DNA from: Mycolicibacter engbaekii
Lineage (GTDB): Bacteria > Actinomycetota > Actinomycetes > Mycobacteriales > Mycobacteriaceae
Assembly (NCBI RefSeq): GCF_002101585.1
Contig: NZ_LQOT01000016.1
Coordinates: forward strand, 81,147 to 145,146
Direction: 5' to 3'
DNA length: 64,000 bases
Below are positions 29,799 to 41,441 of this stretch, in pieces; position 1 is the first letter of the stretch, and every line of letters begins with the position of its first letter. The position numbers and the translations under genes are program-made. The notes beneath the pieces were generated by a model, which had not been told where the DNA came from, did not search any database, and was given only the letters and a program-made list of their open reading frames with translations.

Positions 29799-29852
29799 GG
29801 CGTCAGAATATCTGTTGTCCAGGCCGAAACGAGAAACCGATACTGTGCAGCT

Positions 29853-30377
29853 GTGAATCTTGCGGCGGACCGACCGGCCCAGCGGCCGGTGGTCCGGCGT
29901 GCACGCACCTCCGACGTCCCGGCGATCAAGCGGCTGGTGGACATTTACGCCGGCAAGATCCTGCTGGAAAAGAACCTGGTGACGCTCTACGAGTCGGTCC
30001 AGGAGTTCTGGGTCGCCGAGGACGCCGACCAGCAGGTGGTGGGGTGCGGTGCCCTGCACGTGTTGTGGGCAGACCTCGGTGAGGTACGCACTATCGCGGT
30101 GGATCCGGGGCTGACCGGGCACGGGATCGGACACGCGATCGTCGACCGCCTGCTGGCTGTCGCCCGCGAGCTGGAGTTGCAGCGGCTGTTCGTGCTGACC
30201 TTCGAGACCGAGTTCTTCGCCCGCCACGGGTTCACCGAGATCGACGGAACACCGGTGACCGCCGAGGTGTACGAGGAGATGCAACGTTCCTATGACGTCG
30301 GCGTGGCCGAATTCCTGGACCTGAGCTACGTCAAGCCCAACACCCTGGGTAACACCCGGATGCTGCTGATCCTCTAG
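29853..30377 (+). CDS. argA: amino-acid N-acetyltransferase ArgA
   Basis: 174 residues of the GNAT fold, acetyl-CoA loop around TIAVDPGLTGHGIGHAI. It matches the length of Rv2747, which acetylates glutamate or glutamine in the first step of arginine synthesis. GTG 29853. Its TAG stop is shared as a CTAG palindrome with the convergent DUF421 gene. Confidence 0.92.
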   Translation: MNLAADRPAQRPVVRRARTSDVPAIKRLVDIYAGKILLEKNLVTLYESVQEFWVAEDADQQVVGCGALHVLWADLGEVRTIAVDPGLTGHGIGHAIVDRLLAVARELELQRLFVLTFETEFFARHGFTEIDGTPVTAEVYEEMQRSYDVGVAEFLDLSYVKPNTLGNTRMLLIL

Positions 30378-30883
30378 TCGACGATCAGATCACGCGACCG
30401 GCGGGTGGCGCCGATGAGAAAGCTGAACTGTCCGTCGGACTCCATGCGGCCCTCCCGGACCACGGAGAGATCCGCGATCCCCTGCTTGCGGGCCTGCTCG
30501 CGGACCTGCTCCTCGGTGATCATCTCTTTGCGCATGTTCTGGTGCAGCAGCGCGCCGTCCTGAATCACCAGCAGCGGACCGGGCCGCAGGAACCTGGCCA
30601 CGGCCGGCCAGCGGTGCGCCATCCAGTTCAGCAGATAGGACCAGCCGATGATCACGCCGACCAGCAAGATGCCGTCGCTGATCGATCGGTAGCCGCCGGC
30701 CATCCCGTTCTGCGCCGCGTCGGCGATCAACACCACGACGATGAGGTCGGTGATGCCGTTGGTGCCGGCCTCGCGTTTGAGCACCACTCGCAGCATCGCG
30801 TAGATCGCGATGTAGATGACAGTCCCGCGAATGAAGATCTCCGAGGGCGGTGTATCGAAAGCGAAAAGTCGTGCCCACTCCAC
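30374..30883 (-). CDS. DUF421 / YetF-like membrane protein
   Basis: 169 residues. Two to three N-terminal helices, then the YetF cytoplasmic domain (GPLLVIQDGALLHQNMRKEMITEEQV). Function unknown; such proteins are linked to spore or stress physiology in other bacteria. Convergent with argA, overlapping by 4 bp. Confidence 0.88.
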   Translation of the reverse strand: MEWARLFAFDTPPSEIFIRGTVIYIAIYAMLRVVLKREAGTNGITDLIVVVLIADAAQNGMAGGYRSISDGILLVGVIIGWSYLLNWMAHRWPAVARFLRPGPLLVIQDGALLHQNMRKEMITEEQVREQARKQGIADLSVVREGRMESDGQFSFLIGATRRSRDLIVD

Positions 30884-30989
30884 GGGGCGAGATTACGCGC
30901 CCCTCTGACCGGGGAAGACTGCCGGTGTCCAGTCCGTAGCCGCTCTGTGGCCGGCATGTGGCCCGCACCGGTGCGCGGGGCCGGACGTG

Positions 30990-31003
30990 AGGACTTCCGG
31001 CCC
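30990..31003 (+). promoter_or_regulatory. weak DosR-like site upstream of the acyltransferase
   Basis: AGGACTTCCGGCCC matches the DosR core GGGACTWWAGTCCC at 10 of 14 positions, 62 bp before the start codon. Several mycobacterial triacylglycerol synthase genes are DosR targets, which is why it is listed. Confidence 0.25.
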
Positions 31004-31040
31004 TGCCGTACGCTACCGCCACAGGAGATAGTGGTACTGA

Positions 31041-31056
31041 CAGTTGCAGACAACTG
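31041..31056 (+). promoter_or_regulatory. inverted repeat touching the ribosome site of the acyltransferase
   Basis: CAGTTG-CAGA-CAACTG, perfect 6-bp arms; the right arm runs into the GGAGG ribosome site at 31055-31059. As DNA it could be an operator, as RNA a small hairpin that limits translation. Confidence 0.4.
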
Positions 31057-31065
31057 GAGGTAGCT

Positions 31066-32427
31066 GTGGCCGAGTACTTGACCCCCCTGGACGCCGGCTT
31101 TCTGGGGCTGGAGGATTCCGACGACAACGTCAGCATGGCCACGGGGACGCTCGCGGTGCTCGAGGGCCCGATGCCCGAGCACGCCGCTCTGGCGGCGACG
31201 CTGGCCGAGCGCCTGCGCGGCTGTCCCCGGTTCGGACAGCGGCTGGTCCGCCACGCCCTGGATCTGAGCGCACCCGAATGGGTCGATGATCCGCACTTCG
31301 ACGTCGCTCACCACATCGGCCGGGTCGCGGCGCCGGCGCCCGGCGGAGACGCCGAGCTGCACGCGGTGGTCGCCGACGTGATGTCGTGGCGTCTGGACCG
31401 CGACCGTCCGCTCTGGGAGATCTGGGTGATCGGCGGTCTCAGCGACGACCGGTGGGCCCTGCTGATGAAGGTCCACCACTGCATCGCCGGCAGCACCGCC
31501 GCCGCGCACATGCTCACCGGCCTGTCCGACAACGGTATGAGCCAGCACGGGCCCGGCGCCGCGGCGCCGCCCGCTGCCGACCGCCCGGCGCACACCCGGC
31601 CGCTGCTGGACCTCAATCCGGTGCATTGGGTGTACAACCTGCGCGGCGTCGTCGAACTTGCCAGCGGTCTGCTGCAGCCGGCTTCGTCGCCGCTCAACGG
31701 TCCGATCACCAGCCGGCGCCGCTACAGCACCGCACGGGTGCCGCTCGACGGCATCGAACAGGTGTGCCGGGCGTTCGAGGTGACCGTCGACGACGTGGTG
31801 CTGGCGGCGCTGACCGAGAGCTACCGCGACTTCATGATCCGCCGCGGTGAGATTCCCGAGCCCGATTCGCTGCGCACCCTGGTTCCGTTCTCGCCGTCGT
31901 CCCCCGACGCCGCACCGACCGCCGAGAGCCGGGCTTCGGTGCTGCTGCCCCGGCTGCCGGTCGAGGAGTCGAACCCGATCCGGCGGCTGCTGGCGGTGCG
32001 TTCCCGGCTGGCGCAGGCCAAAGCCGGCGGCCAGCGGCACGCCGCGCGTGCCGTCATCTCGGCGGCCGGCCTGCTTCCCGTCACGTGGTCGGGGTGGGCG
32101 GCCCGGCTGTTCGGCCAACTCCGCCAGCGCGGGGTCGTGGCGCTGGCCACCAATGTCGCAGGCCCGGCCGAGCCGTTGCAGATCATGGGTTGCGACGTGG
32201 TTCAGGTGCTGCCGGTACCTCCGATCGCGATGCAGCTTCGCGCCGGCGTCTCGGCTCTGAGCTACGCCGGGGACCTGTTCATCGGGGTGCTGGCCGACTT
32301 CGAGTTCGCCGCGGTCGACGAACTGGCGCGGGGTCTGGAGGCTGCGGTGGCCCGGCTGGTGGCGCGCAGCCGACGACGCAGGCCGCTCCGCGACTGGCAC
32401 GGCCTGGCATTGGTGCGCAGCGCCTAG
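31066..32427 (+). CDS. WS/DGAT-family acyltransferase with variant active site
   Basis: 453 residues of the wax ester synthase / diacylglycerol acyltransferase family: N-terminal PLDAGFL, PLWEIWVIGGL, and C-terminal NVAGPAEPL and SYAGDLFIGVLADF. The catalytic motif HHxxxDG appears as HHCIAGS (137-143): both His are present but Asp-Gly is Gly-Ser. It may store acyl chains or have a changed reaction. GTG 31066 follows GGAGG. Confidence 0.9.
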   Translation: MAEYLTPLDAGFLGLEDSDDNVSMATGTLAVLEGPMPEHAALAATLAERLRGCPRFGQRLVRHALDLSAPEWVDDPHFDVAHHIGRVAAPAPGGDAELHAVVADVMSWRLDRDRPLWEIWVIGGLSDDRWALLMKVHHCIAGSTAAAHMLTGLSDNGMSQHGPGAAAPPAADRPAHTRPLLDLNPVHWVYNLRGVVELASGLLQPASSPLNGPITSRRRYSTARVPLDGIEQVCRAFEVTVDDVVLAALTESYRDFMIRRGEIPEPDSLRTLVPFSPSSPDAAPTAESRASVLLPRLPVEESNPIRRLLAVRSRLAQAKAGGQRHAARAVISAAGLLPVTWSGWAARLFGQLRQRGVVALATNVAGPAEPLQIMGCDVVQVLPVPPIAMQLRAGVSALSYAGDLFIGVLADFEFAAVDELARGLEAAVARLVARSRRRRPLRDWHGLALVRSA

Positions 32428-32435
32428 CGCTCCCC

Positions 32436-32454
32436 CCGGGGCACGGTTCCCCGG
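32436..32454. terminator. hairpin between acyltransferase and ftsK
   Basis: CCGGGG-CACGGTT-CCCCGG, 6-bp GC stem in the 43-bp space between two convergent genes; could serve both strands. Confidence 0.5.
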
Positions 32455-32470
32455 TCGTCATCGGCGCCGG

Positions 32471-35050
32471 CTAGAAGTCTTCGCCGTCCCCGGTGTCCGG
32501 CTCGCCGCCGCCGCGAATCGCCATCAGGGTGGCCGCCAGCTCGTCGGGCTTGACCAGTACCTGCCGCGCCTTGGAGCCCTCGGACGGTCCGACGATGCTG
32601 CGGGTCTCCATCAGGTCCATCAGCCGGCCGGCCTTGGCGAAGCCCACCCGCAGCTTGCGCTGCAACATCGAGGTGGAACCGAACTGGCTCGACACCACCA
32701 GCTCGACGGCCTGCAGGAAGACCTCCATGTCGTCGCCGATGTCGGGGTCCACGTCGGCGCGGTCGCCGCTGGGCTTCACCGCGGTGACGCCCTCGGTGTA
32801 CTCGGGCTCTGCCTGGTCCTTGCAGGCGCTGACGACGGCCTGGATCTCCTCGTCGGAGATGAACGCGCCCTGCAGCCGGATCGGCTTGTTCGCACCCATC
32901 GGCAGGAACAGGCCGTCGCCCATCCCGATCAGCTTCTCCGCGCCCGGCTGGTCGAGGATGACCCGGGAATCGGTCAGCGAGGAGGTGGCGAATGCCAGCC
33001 GGGACGGCACATTGGTCTTGATCAGACCGGTGACGACGTCAACCGACGGCCGCTGTGTGGCCAGCACCAGGTGGATGCCGGCGGCGCGGGCCTTCTGGGT
33101 GATCCGCACGATCGCGTCCTCGACATCGCGGGGAGCGGTCATCATCAGGTCGGCGAGCTCGTCGACCACCGCAAGGATGTAGGGGTAGGGCCGGTAGACC
33201 CGTTCGCTGCCCAGCGGCGTGGTGATCTCCCCGGAGCGGACCTTGTCGTTGAAGTCGTTGATGTGGCGCACCCGGGATGACTTCATGTCCTGGTAACGCT
33301 GCTCCATCTCCTCGACCAGCCAGGCCAGCGCGGCGGCCGCCTTCTTGGGCTCGGTGATGATCGGGGTGATCAGATGTGGAATGCCTTCGTAGGGCGTCAG
33401 TTCCACCATCTTGGGGTCGATCAGGATCATCCTGACCTCTTCGGGGGTGGCGCGCGCCAGCAGTGACACCAGCATGGAGTTGACGAAGCTGGACTTGCCC
33501 GAGCCGGTGGAGCCGGCCACCAGCAGGTGCGGCATCTTGGCCAGGTTGGCGCAGATGAAGTCGCCCTCGATGTCCTTGCCCAGGCCGATCACCAGCGGGT
33601 GGTGGTCGGAGCGGGTGGACGGCGCGGTCAGCACGTCGGCCAGCCGCACCAGTTCACGGTCGGTGTTGGGCACCTCGATACCCACGGCGGACTTGCCCGG
33701 AATCGGCGCGAGCATCCGCACGCTCTCGGTGGCCACCGCGTAGGCGATGTTGCGCTGCAGGGCGGTGATCTTCTCGACCTTGACCCCCGGTCCCAGTTCC
33801 ACCTCGTAACGGGTGACGGTGGGTCCGCGGGTGCAGCCGGTGACCGCCGCATCGACCTTGAACTGCTCCAGCACCGAGGTGATCGCGTCGGCCATCTGGT
33901 CGTTGGCGGCAGTGCGTGTCTTCGGGGGATCGCCGGCGACCAGCAGGCTCAGTGCGGGCAGCGTGTAGGGGCCTTCGACCACCCGGTCGAGGACCACCGT
34001 GGTGTCGGCGGGTTTGGCCTTGGGCTCCTTGGTTGCCTTGCGGCGCACGGGCTTGACCGGGGGCGGCGGTGCGGCCGGCGGTTCCTCGAGTGGGTAGTTG
34101 TCCAGCGGGCTGCGCGACTGCCAGTCCGGGGCGTCGTCGATCACGTCGGTATCGACGGCGGCGAACCGGCTGCTTCCGGCCCGCGTCCCGGCGGCGATGT
34201 CGTGGCGAACGTCGTCGTTGCGAGCGCGATCGTCCTCGGCACCTTCGTAAGCCGGGTCGTAGCCCTGATCGTCGTATTCGTCGTATTCGGCATCGTCGTA
34301 GTCGCCGTAGTCGTCGTAGTCGTCGTAGTCGCCGCGGAACATCGCCCGCAGGGCCTCCGGCGCCTCACGCAGGGTGGTCCCGGTGAGCAACAGCGCCCCG
34401 AACAGCACACCGATGCACAACAGCGGTGCGGCGATCCACGCCGTGAGCCCGTCGGCGAGCGGGCCGCCGATCGCGAATCCCACGAACCCGGCGCCGTGCA
34501 GACGCCCGTCGGGACTCTGCGGCGAACCCGACCACAGGTGCCACAGGCCCAGGAGCGGCAACGCGATCATGGCCGAGCCGAGGATCAGCCGGGGCCGGTT
34601 CTCGGGGTCTGGTTCGGTGCGCATCAGTAGCACGGCGGCGCCCGCGGCCAAGACCGGCAGCAGCACCACGGCCCCGCCGACCACGGCGCGCAGACCGGTG
34701 TCGATCCACGCGCCGACCGGCCGGGCGGCATCCAGCCAGCAGCTCGCCGCGGTCACCACGGCCAGGCCCAGCAGTGCCAGCGCGATGCCGTCGCGGCGAT
34801 GCCCGGGGTCAATGTCGTGTGCGCGACCGACAGAACGTGCGGCGCTTCCGGCGCCCTTGGCCACCATCAGCCAGGTCGCACGGGCGACGCGCCCGAGGGC
34901 CATACCGACCGCCACCGGACGGGCCGGCTGCGGCGCGGCACGGCGCGCCTTGGCCGGCCGAGCAGCCCGCGATCCCCCCTTGGCAGCCTTCGACCTGGTC
35001 GTTCGGGTGCCAGAACGCGCAGGGGCCCTACTAGCGGTCTTACTAGCCAT
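32471..35050 (-). CDS. ftsK: DNA translocase FtsK/SpoIIIE
   Basis: 859 residues: basic N-terminus, four membrane helices (about 90-260), an acidic Tyr/Asp repeat linker ([17 protein letters not shown]), the RecA-like motor with Walker [11 protein letters not shown] and DELADLMM, and the C-terminal gamma winged helix ([20 protein letters not shown]) that reads KOPS. It pumps chromosome ends through the septum. ATG 35050 overlaps CCATATGG. The frame remains open upstream to 35929 but that part lies over another gene. Confidence 0.96.
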   Translation of the reverse strand: MASKTASRAPARSGTRTTRSKAAKGGSRAARPAKARRAAPQPARPVAVGMALGRVARATWLMVAKGAGSAARSVGRAHDIDPGHRRDGIALALLGLAVVTAASCWLDAARPVGAWIDTGLRAVVGGAVVLLPVLAAGAAVLLMRTEPDPENRPRLILGSAMIALPLLGLWHLWSGSPQSPDGRLHGAGFVGFAIGGPLADGLTAWIAAPLLCIGVLFGALLLTGTTLREAPEALRAMFRGDYDDYDDYGDYDDAEYDEYDDQGYDPAYEGAEDDRARNDDVRHDIAAGTRAGSSRFAAVDTDVIDDAPDWQSRSPLDNYPLEEPPAAPPPPVKPVRRKATKEPKAKPADTTVVLDRVVEGPYTLPALSLLVAGDPPKTRTAANDQMADAITSVLEQFKVDAAVTGCTRGPTVTRYEVELGPGVKVEKITALQRNIAYAVATESVRMLAPIPGKSAVGIEVPNTDRELVRLADVLTAPSTRSDHHPLVIGLGKDIEGDFICANLAKMPHLLVAGSTGSGKSSFVNSMLVSLLARATPEEVRMILIDPKMVELTPYEGIPHLITPIITEPKKAAAALAWLVEEMEQRYQDMKSSRVRHINDFNDKVRSGEITTPLGSERVYRPYPYILAVVDELADLMMTAPRDVEDAIVRITQKARAAGIHLVLATQRPSVDVVTGLIKTNVPSRLAFATSSLTDSRVILDQPGAEKLIGMGDGLFLPMGANKPIRLQGAFISDEEIQAVVSACKDQAEPEYTEGVTAVKPSGDRADVDPDIGDDMEVFLQAVELVVSSQFGSTSMLQRKLRVGFAKAGRLMDLMETRSIVGPSEGSKARQVLVKPDELAATLMAIRGGGEPDTGDGEDF

Positions 35051-35183
35051 ATGGGCAAGCCTAGTCGCAAATACCCCATCTGCACCATATGCCACACTGG
35101 CCCCGAGCGACCCGATCGCCGCACGTACGGCGGCCGGCTGGGTAGGGTGACCGGGGAATCCCCCCTCTTCCAAGGAGTCGCAC

Positions 35184-35498
35184 ATGCCCGTGGTCGTCGT
35201 CGCCACCTTCGCCGTCAAGCCGGAATCGGTCGAAACCGTCCGCGAAATCTGCACCAAGGCGGTGGCGCAGGTACACCAGGAGCCCGGCTGCGAGCTGTAC
35301 TCCCTGCATGAGGCCGACGGGGCGTTCGTGTTCATCGAGCAGTGGGCCGACGGTGAGGCCCTCAAGGCGCACTCGACCTCGCCGGCCTCCGGTGAGCTGT
35401 TCGGCAGCCTCAGCGAGCACCTGGCCGGCGCACCCGAGATCAAGTTGCTCAACGCCGTGCCCGCAGGCGACCCCGCCAAGGGCCAGCTGCGGCCGTGA
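35184..35498 (+). CDS. antibiotic-biosynthesis-monooxygenase (ABM) family protein (Rv2749-like)
   Basis: 104 residues, ferredoxin-like dimeric alpha/beta barrel: [40 protein letters not shown]. Same length as Rv2749. AAGGAG precedes ATG 35184. Its stop overlaps the next start (GTGA), so the two are co-translated. Substrate unknown. Confidence 0.9.
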   Translation: MPVVVVATFAVKPESVETVREICTKAVAQVHQEPGCELYSLHEADGAFVFIEQWADGEALKAHSTSPASGELFGSLSEHLAGAPEIKLLNAVPAGDPAKGQLRP

Positions 35499-36328
35499 CG
35501 GCCCGGCCGTCGGACAAAGCCCAGCAGGGCAAGGTCGCCCTGATCACCGGCGCGGCCCGCGGCCAGGGGCGCGCCCATGCCCTGCGCCTGGCCGCCGACG
35601 GCGCCGACATCATCGCCGTCGACCTGTGCGATCAGATCGACAGCGTGCCCTATCCGCTGGCCGTCGCCGAGGACTTGGCGACGACAGCGGAGCTGGTCGA
35701 ACGCACCGGTGCGCGCATCGTGGCCCGGCAGGCCGACGTGCGGGACCAGACGGCACTGGGCGCCGCGGTGCAGGCCGGACTCGACGAGCTGGGCCGGGTC
35801 GACATCGTGGTGGCCAACGCCGGTATCGCCCCGATGGCCGCGTCCGACGGCTGGCGTGACGTCATCGACGTCAACCTGACCGGCGCCTACCACACCATCG
35901 AAGCGGCACTTCCGGCGATGATCGCCCAAGGCGAGGGCGGATCGATCGTGCTGATCAGCTCAGTCGCGGGCCTGGCCGGCATCGGCAGTCACGACGCGGG
36001 CGCGATCGGTTACGCCGCGGCCAAGCACGGGTTGGTGGGGTTGATGCGGGTTTACGCGAACCTGCTGGCGCCGCACAGTATTCGGGTGAACTCGGTGCAC
36101 CCGGCCGGGGTCGATACGCCGATGATCAACAACGACTACGTGCGGGGCTGGCTTGCGGAGCTCACCGCCGCGACGGGCTCGCCACCGGACATGGGCAATG
36201 CGCTGCCGGTGGCGGTGCTGCAACCGGAGGACATCGCCAATGCGGTGGCCTGGCTGGTCTCCGATGCGGCCCGCTATGTCACCGGCATAGCCATGCCCGT
36301 CGACGCCGGCTTCGTCAACAAGCGATAA
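35495..36328 (+). CDS. mycofactocin-coupled short-chain dehydrogenase (Rv2750-like)
   Basis: 277 residues. SDR Rossmann [15 protein letters not shown], catalytic Ser and YAAAK. An extra segment after beta-2 ([13 protein letters not shown]) is characteristic of the SDRs that hold a non-exchangeable NAD and pass electrons to mycofactocin. Oxidises an alcohol; substrate unknown. Co-translated with the ABM protein. Confidence 0.9.
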   Translation: MTARPSDKAQQGKVALITGAARGQGRAHALRLAADGADIIAVDLCDQIDSVPYPLAVAEDLATTAELVERTGARIVARQADVRDQTALGAAVQAGLDELGRVDIVVANAGIAPMAASDGWRDVIDVNLTGAYHTIEAALPAMIAQGEGGSIVLISSVAGLAGIGSHDAGAIGYAAAKHGLVGLMRVYANLLAPHSIRVNSVHPAGVDTPMINNDYVRGWLAELTAATGSPPDMGNALPVAVLQPEDIANAVAWLVSDAARYVTGIAMPVDAGFVNKR

Positions 36329-36401
36329 GCCACGGCAAGCGTCAGGCCGCGAACCGCCCGAATCGTCCGCCCACGCCGAAACACGCAGCGGCTGTGCCGG
36401 A

Positions 36402-38078
36402 TCAGATCTCGAGCACCGTCGGCACGATCATCGGCTGACGCCGGTAGGTCTCCCCCACCCACTTGCCCACCGTGCGGCGCACCGCCTGGGCGATCCGGAC
36501 CGGGTCGGTGACCCCTTCTGCGGCGAGCGACTCCAGCTCCGCCTCGACCTTGCGCACGGCCGGCTCCAGCGCCTTGGGATCTTCGGAGAAACCACGCGAA
36601 TGCAGGTGCGGCGCAGCCAACGGCTTTCCGGTGCCGCGGCGCAGCACCACCGTGATCGCGACGAATCCGCTCGACAGGATCAGCCGCTCCCCCAGCGTCG
36701 CGTCGCCCACGTCGCCGTCGACGAGTCCGTCGACGAACATCTTGCCGACCGGAACCGCCCCGGCGATGCGAGCCTGCCCGGCGACCAGATCGACGCTGAC
36801 CCCGTTCTCGGCCAGCAGGATCGACTCCTCCGGCACCCCGGTACGGGCGGCCAGCGCGGCGTTGGCCCGCAGCATCCGCCAGGTGCCGTGGACGGGCATC
36901 ACATTGCGCGGCCGGATCCCGTTGTAGAGGAACAGCAGCTCCCCGGAGTACGCATGCCCGGAGACGTGCACGCGGGCCGCGGCGTTGGTGACCACCCGGG
37001 CGCCGATCTTGGCCAGGGCGTCCAGCACGCCGAAGACCGCTTCCTCGTTGCCGGGGATCAGCGACGACGACAGGACCACCAGGTCACCGGCGGTCAGCGT
37101 GATCGACCGGTGCTCGCCGCGCGACATGCGCGACAGCGCCGACAGCGGTTCGCCCTGCGTTCCGGTGGTGACCAGCACCACCTTGTCCGGCGGCATCATC
37201 TCGGCGGCCCCGATGTCCACCAGATCCGAGTCCGCCACCCGCAGGAAGCCCAATTCCTTCGCGATGCCCATGTTGCGCACCATCGACCGGCCGACGAAGG
37301 CCACCCGCCGGCCCTGCGACACCGCGGCATCGACGATCTGCTGCACCCGGTCGACGTTGGAGGCGAAGCAGGCCACGATCACCCGGCCCTCGGCCCCGCG
37401 GATCAGCCGGTGCAGGGTGGGCCCGACCTCGCTCTCGCTCGGCCCGACCCCGGGGATCTCGGCGTTGGTGGAGTCGCACAGGAACAGGTCCACGCCCTGG
37501 TCGCCCAGCCGGGACATGCCGGGCAGGTCGGTGGGGCGCCCGTCCGGTGGCAGCTGGTCGAGTTTGATGTCGCCGGTGTGCAGCACCGTGCCCGCGCCGG
37601 TATGCACCGCGATCGCCAGCGCATCGGGGATCGAGTGGTTCACCGCGAAGTATTCGCATTCGAACACGCCGTGGGTGCTGCGCTGGCCTTCTGCCACCTG
37701 AACGAACACCGGCTTGATGCGGTGCTCCCGGCACTTGGCGGCGACCAGTGCCAGGGTGAACTTCGAACCGACAACCGGGATGTCGGCCCGCAGTTTGAGC
37801 AGGAACGGGATGGCGCCGATGTGGTCCTCGTGGGCGTGCGTCAGCACCAGCGCCTCGACGTCGTCGAGCCGGTCGGCGATGTGGCGGATGTCGGGCAGGA
37901 TCAGATCGACGCCGGGCTCGTCGTGGCCGGGGAACAGCACGCCGCAGTCGATGATCAGCAGCCGGCCGAGGTGCTCGAAAACGGTCATGTTGCGGCCGAT
38001 TTCGCTGATTCCGCCCAGCGCGGTGACACGCAGCCCGCCTTCGGCCAACGGACCCGGCGGAGTGAGATCCTCGTTCAC
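36402..38078 (-). CDS. rnj: ribonuclease J
   Basis: 558 residues. Metallo-beta-lactamase core with HAHEDH (two zinc ligands and general acid/base), beta-CASP insert, and C-terminal dimerisation domain. Endo- and 5'-exoribonuclease in rRNA and mRNA processing; loss changes drug tolerance in M. tuberculosis. It lies 7 bp after dapA on the same strand, as in Rv2752c-Rv2753c. Confidence 0.97.
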   Translation of the reverse strand: MNEDLTPPGPLAEGGLRVTALGGISEIGRNMTVFEHLGRLLIIDCGVLFPGHDEPGVDLILPDIRHIADRLDDVEALVLTHAHEDHIGAIPFLLKLRADIPVVGSKFTLALVAAKCREHRIKPVFVQVAEGQRSTHGVFECEYFAVNHSIPDALAIAVHTGAGTVLHTGDIKLDQLPPDGRPTDLPGMSRLGDQGVDLFLCDSTNAEIPGVGPSESEVGPTLHRLIRGAEGRVIVACFASNVDRVQQIVDAAVSQGRRVAFVGRSMVRNMGIAKELGFLRVADSDLVDIGAAEMMPPDKVVLVTTGTQGEPLSALSRMSRGEHRSITLTAGDLVVLSSSLIPGNEEAVFGVLDALAKIGARVVTNAAARVHVSGHAYSGELLFLYNGIRPRNVMPVHGTWRMLRANAALAARTGVPEESILLAENGVSVDLVAGQARIAGAVPVGKMFVDGLVDGDVGDATLGERLILSSGFVAITVVLRRGTGKPLAAPHLHSRGFSEDPKALEPAVRKVEAELESLAAEGVTDPVRIAQAVRRTVGKWVGETYRRQPMIVPTVLEI

Positions 38079-38085
38079 CTGTGCC

Positions 38086-39772
<1,687 letters not shown>

Positions 39773-39844
39773 GGCACTCACCTTAAGGTGTGCCGGCCGG
39801 CGCCGAGCAGGGTGCGCTCTGCGAGCCTGCGATAAAGTGGAAAA

Positions 39845-41332
39845 ATGTCTTCGCAGCAGGTAGAGGTACTGATCGTCGGGGCGGGATTCGCGGGCATCGG
39901 TGCCGCCATTCAGCTCAAGCGCCTCGGCATCGAGGACTTCGTCATCCTCGAGCGCGAAGACGATCTCGGCGGCACCTGGTATGTCAACCATTACCCGGGA
40001 CTGGCAGTCGACGTTCCCACCACCACCTACTCGTATTTCTTCGAGCCCAATCCCAACTGGTCGCGGATGTTCAGCCCTGGCCCGGAAATCAAGAAGTACG
40101 CCGAGGACGTCGCCGCCAAGTACGACGTGCCGCGCCACATCCGGTACAACACGGAGGTCGAGGGCGCCCGCTGGGACGAGGACGCCTCGCTGTGGTGCGT
40201 CACCCTGGCCGACGGCGAAACCATCAGTTCGCGGTATCTGATCACCGCAACCGGTTTCCTGTCGCAGCCGCACATCCCCGACATCGCCGGTATCGAGACT
40301 TTCGAAGGCCGGGTCATCCACACCACCAAGTGGGACGACGAGTACAGCCCCGCCGGTGAGCGCATCGCGGTGATCGGCACCGGAGCCACCGCCGTCCAGT
40401 TGATCCCCGAACTCGCCAAAACCGCCGCTGACCTGACGGTGTACCAGCGCACCCCGATCTGGGTGGTGCCCAAGATCGACCTGCGCTTCGCCCCGTGGGC
40501 CAAGCGGATGTTCGCCCGATTCCCCTGGACCCAGCGCGTCTTCCGCTGGCTCACCGACTCCGTCTACGAGGTGATGGTCTCCATCGGCGTCCGCCACTAC
40601 TCGATGTTCCGGGGCCGGTTCAACATCGCGGCCGGCGATCTGGCCAAGATCAACCGGTTCCTGGTCATCCGGGACAAGGAGCTGCGCCGCCGGCTCACCC
40701 CGGATTACGACTTCGGGTGCAAGCGTCCGACGTTCTCCAACGGCTACTACCAGGCGTTCACCCGGCCCAATGTGCACCTGCAGGATGCCGGTATCGACCA
40801 CATCGAAGCCGACGGAATCGTCGGCAAGGACGGCGCAAAGGTCGAGATCGACACGCTGGTGCTGGCCACCGGATTCGATCTGTGGGAGGCCAACTTCCCG
40901 GCCATCGAGGTGATCGGCCGGGAAGGCCGCAACCTCGGGAAGTGGTGGCGCGAGACCCGCTTCCAGGCCTATCAGGGCGTGTCAATGCCGTACTTCCCGA
41001 ACTACTTGAGCCTGGCCGGTCCGTATGCGTTCCTGGGGTTGAACTTCTTCAACACCATGGAGTACCAGATGCGGCTGATGGACCGGCTGTTCTCCGAGGT
41101 CAAGCGACGGGGGGCGACGACGTTCGAGGTCACCGAGGAGGCCAACACCCAGTTCCTGGAACGGATGACCGAACTGCTCGGCGAGTCGGTGTTCACCCAG
41201 GGCAATTGTGCCAGCGCCCACTCGTACTACTTCAGCCCCAACGGCGATCCCGCGCTGCTGCGCCCGACGTCGACCGAGACGGCGATTCGGGAGGCCAGGG
41301 AATTCCCGTTGAGCGACTACCGCATCAGCTGA
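39845..41332 (+). CDS. Baeyer-Villiger-type flavin monooxygenase (Rv0892-like)
   Basis: 495 residues. FAD Rossmann VGAGFAGIG, the BVMO fingerprint [13 protein letters not shown] (FxGxxxHTxxW), and NADPH Rossmann IGTGATAVQ. Inserts oxygen next to a ketone, substrate unknown. The same length as Rv0892. It is not at this place in M. tuberculosis and is bracketed by copies of the thyX 5' end. Confidence 0.92.
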   Translation: MSSQQVEVLIVGAGFAGIGAAIQLKRLGIEDFVILEREDDLGGTWYVNHYPGLAVDVPTTTYSYFFEPNPNWSRMFSPGPEIKKYAEDVAAKYDVPRHIRYNTEVEGARWDEDASLWCVTLADGETISSRYLITATGFLSQPHIPDIAGIETFEGRVIHTTKWDDEYSPAGERIAVIGTGATAVQLIPELAKTAADLTVYQRTPIWVVPKIDLRFAPWAKRMFARFPWTQRVFRWLTDSVYEVMVSIGVRHYSMFRGRFNIAAGDLAKINRFLVIRDKELRRRLTPDYDFGCKRPTFSNGYYQAFTRPNVHLQDAGIDHIEADGIVGKDGAKVEIDTLVLATGFDLWEANFPAIEVIGREGRNLGKWWRETRFQAYQGVSMPYFPNYLSLAGPYAFLGLNFFNTMEYQMRLMDRLFSEVKRRGATTFEVTEEANTQFLERMTELLGESVFTQGNCASAHSYYFSPNGDPALLRPTSTETAIREAREFPLSDYRIS

Positions 41333-41358
41333 CCGCCCCGAGAAGGCTGTTGCGAACT

Positions 41359-41418
41359 GCAATCAGTTGCCCGCGCAGCGGCGCCGTCGCCACCGCGGCA
41401 CTCCCCTTAAGGTGTGCC
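41359..41418. repeat. 60-bp direct repeat, right copy (thyX 5' relic)
   Basis: 90 percent identical to 39735-39794. Minus strand reads GTG-led VATAPLRGQLIAV, which aligns with [14 protein letters not shown] of ThyX and then diverges. It is a duplicated, now untranslated thyX start. Confidence 0.85.
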
Positions 41419-41441
41419 TGCCCGGCCTGGTAAAAGGCCCG

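Noticed and set aside
35051..35929. Upstream extension of ftsK to 1152 residues
   Set aside because: The extra part lies over the ABM and SDR genes and has no FtsK similarity; the basic N-terminus at 35050 fits the family.
41424..41439. GGCCT-N6-AGGCC hairpin after the lipoprotein gene
   Set aside because: Five-bp stem, too weak to call a terminator in this base composition.
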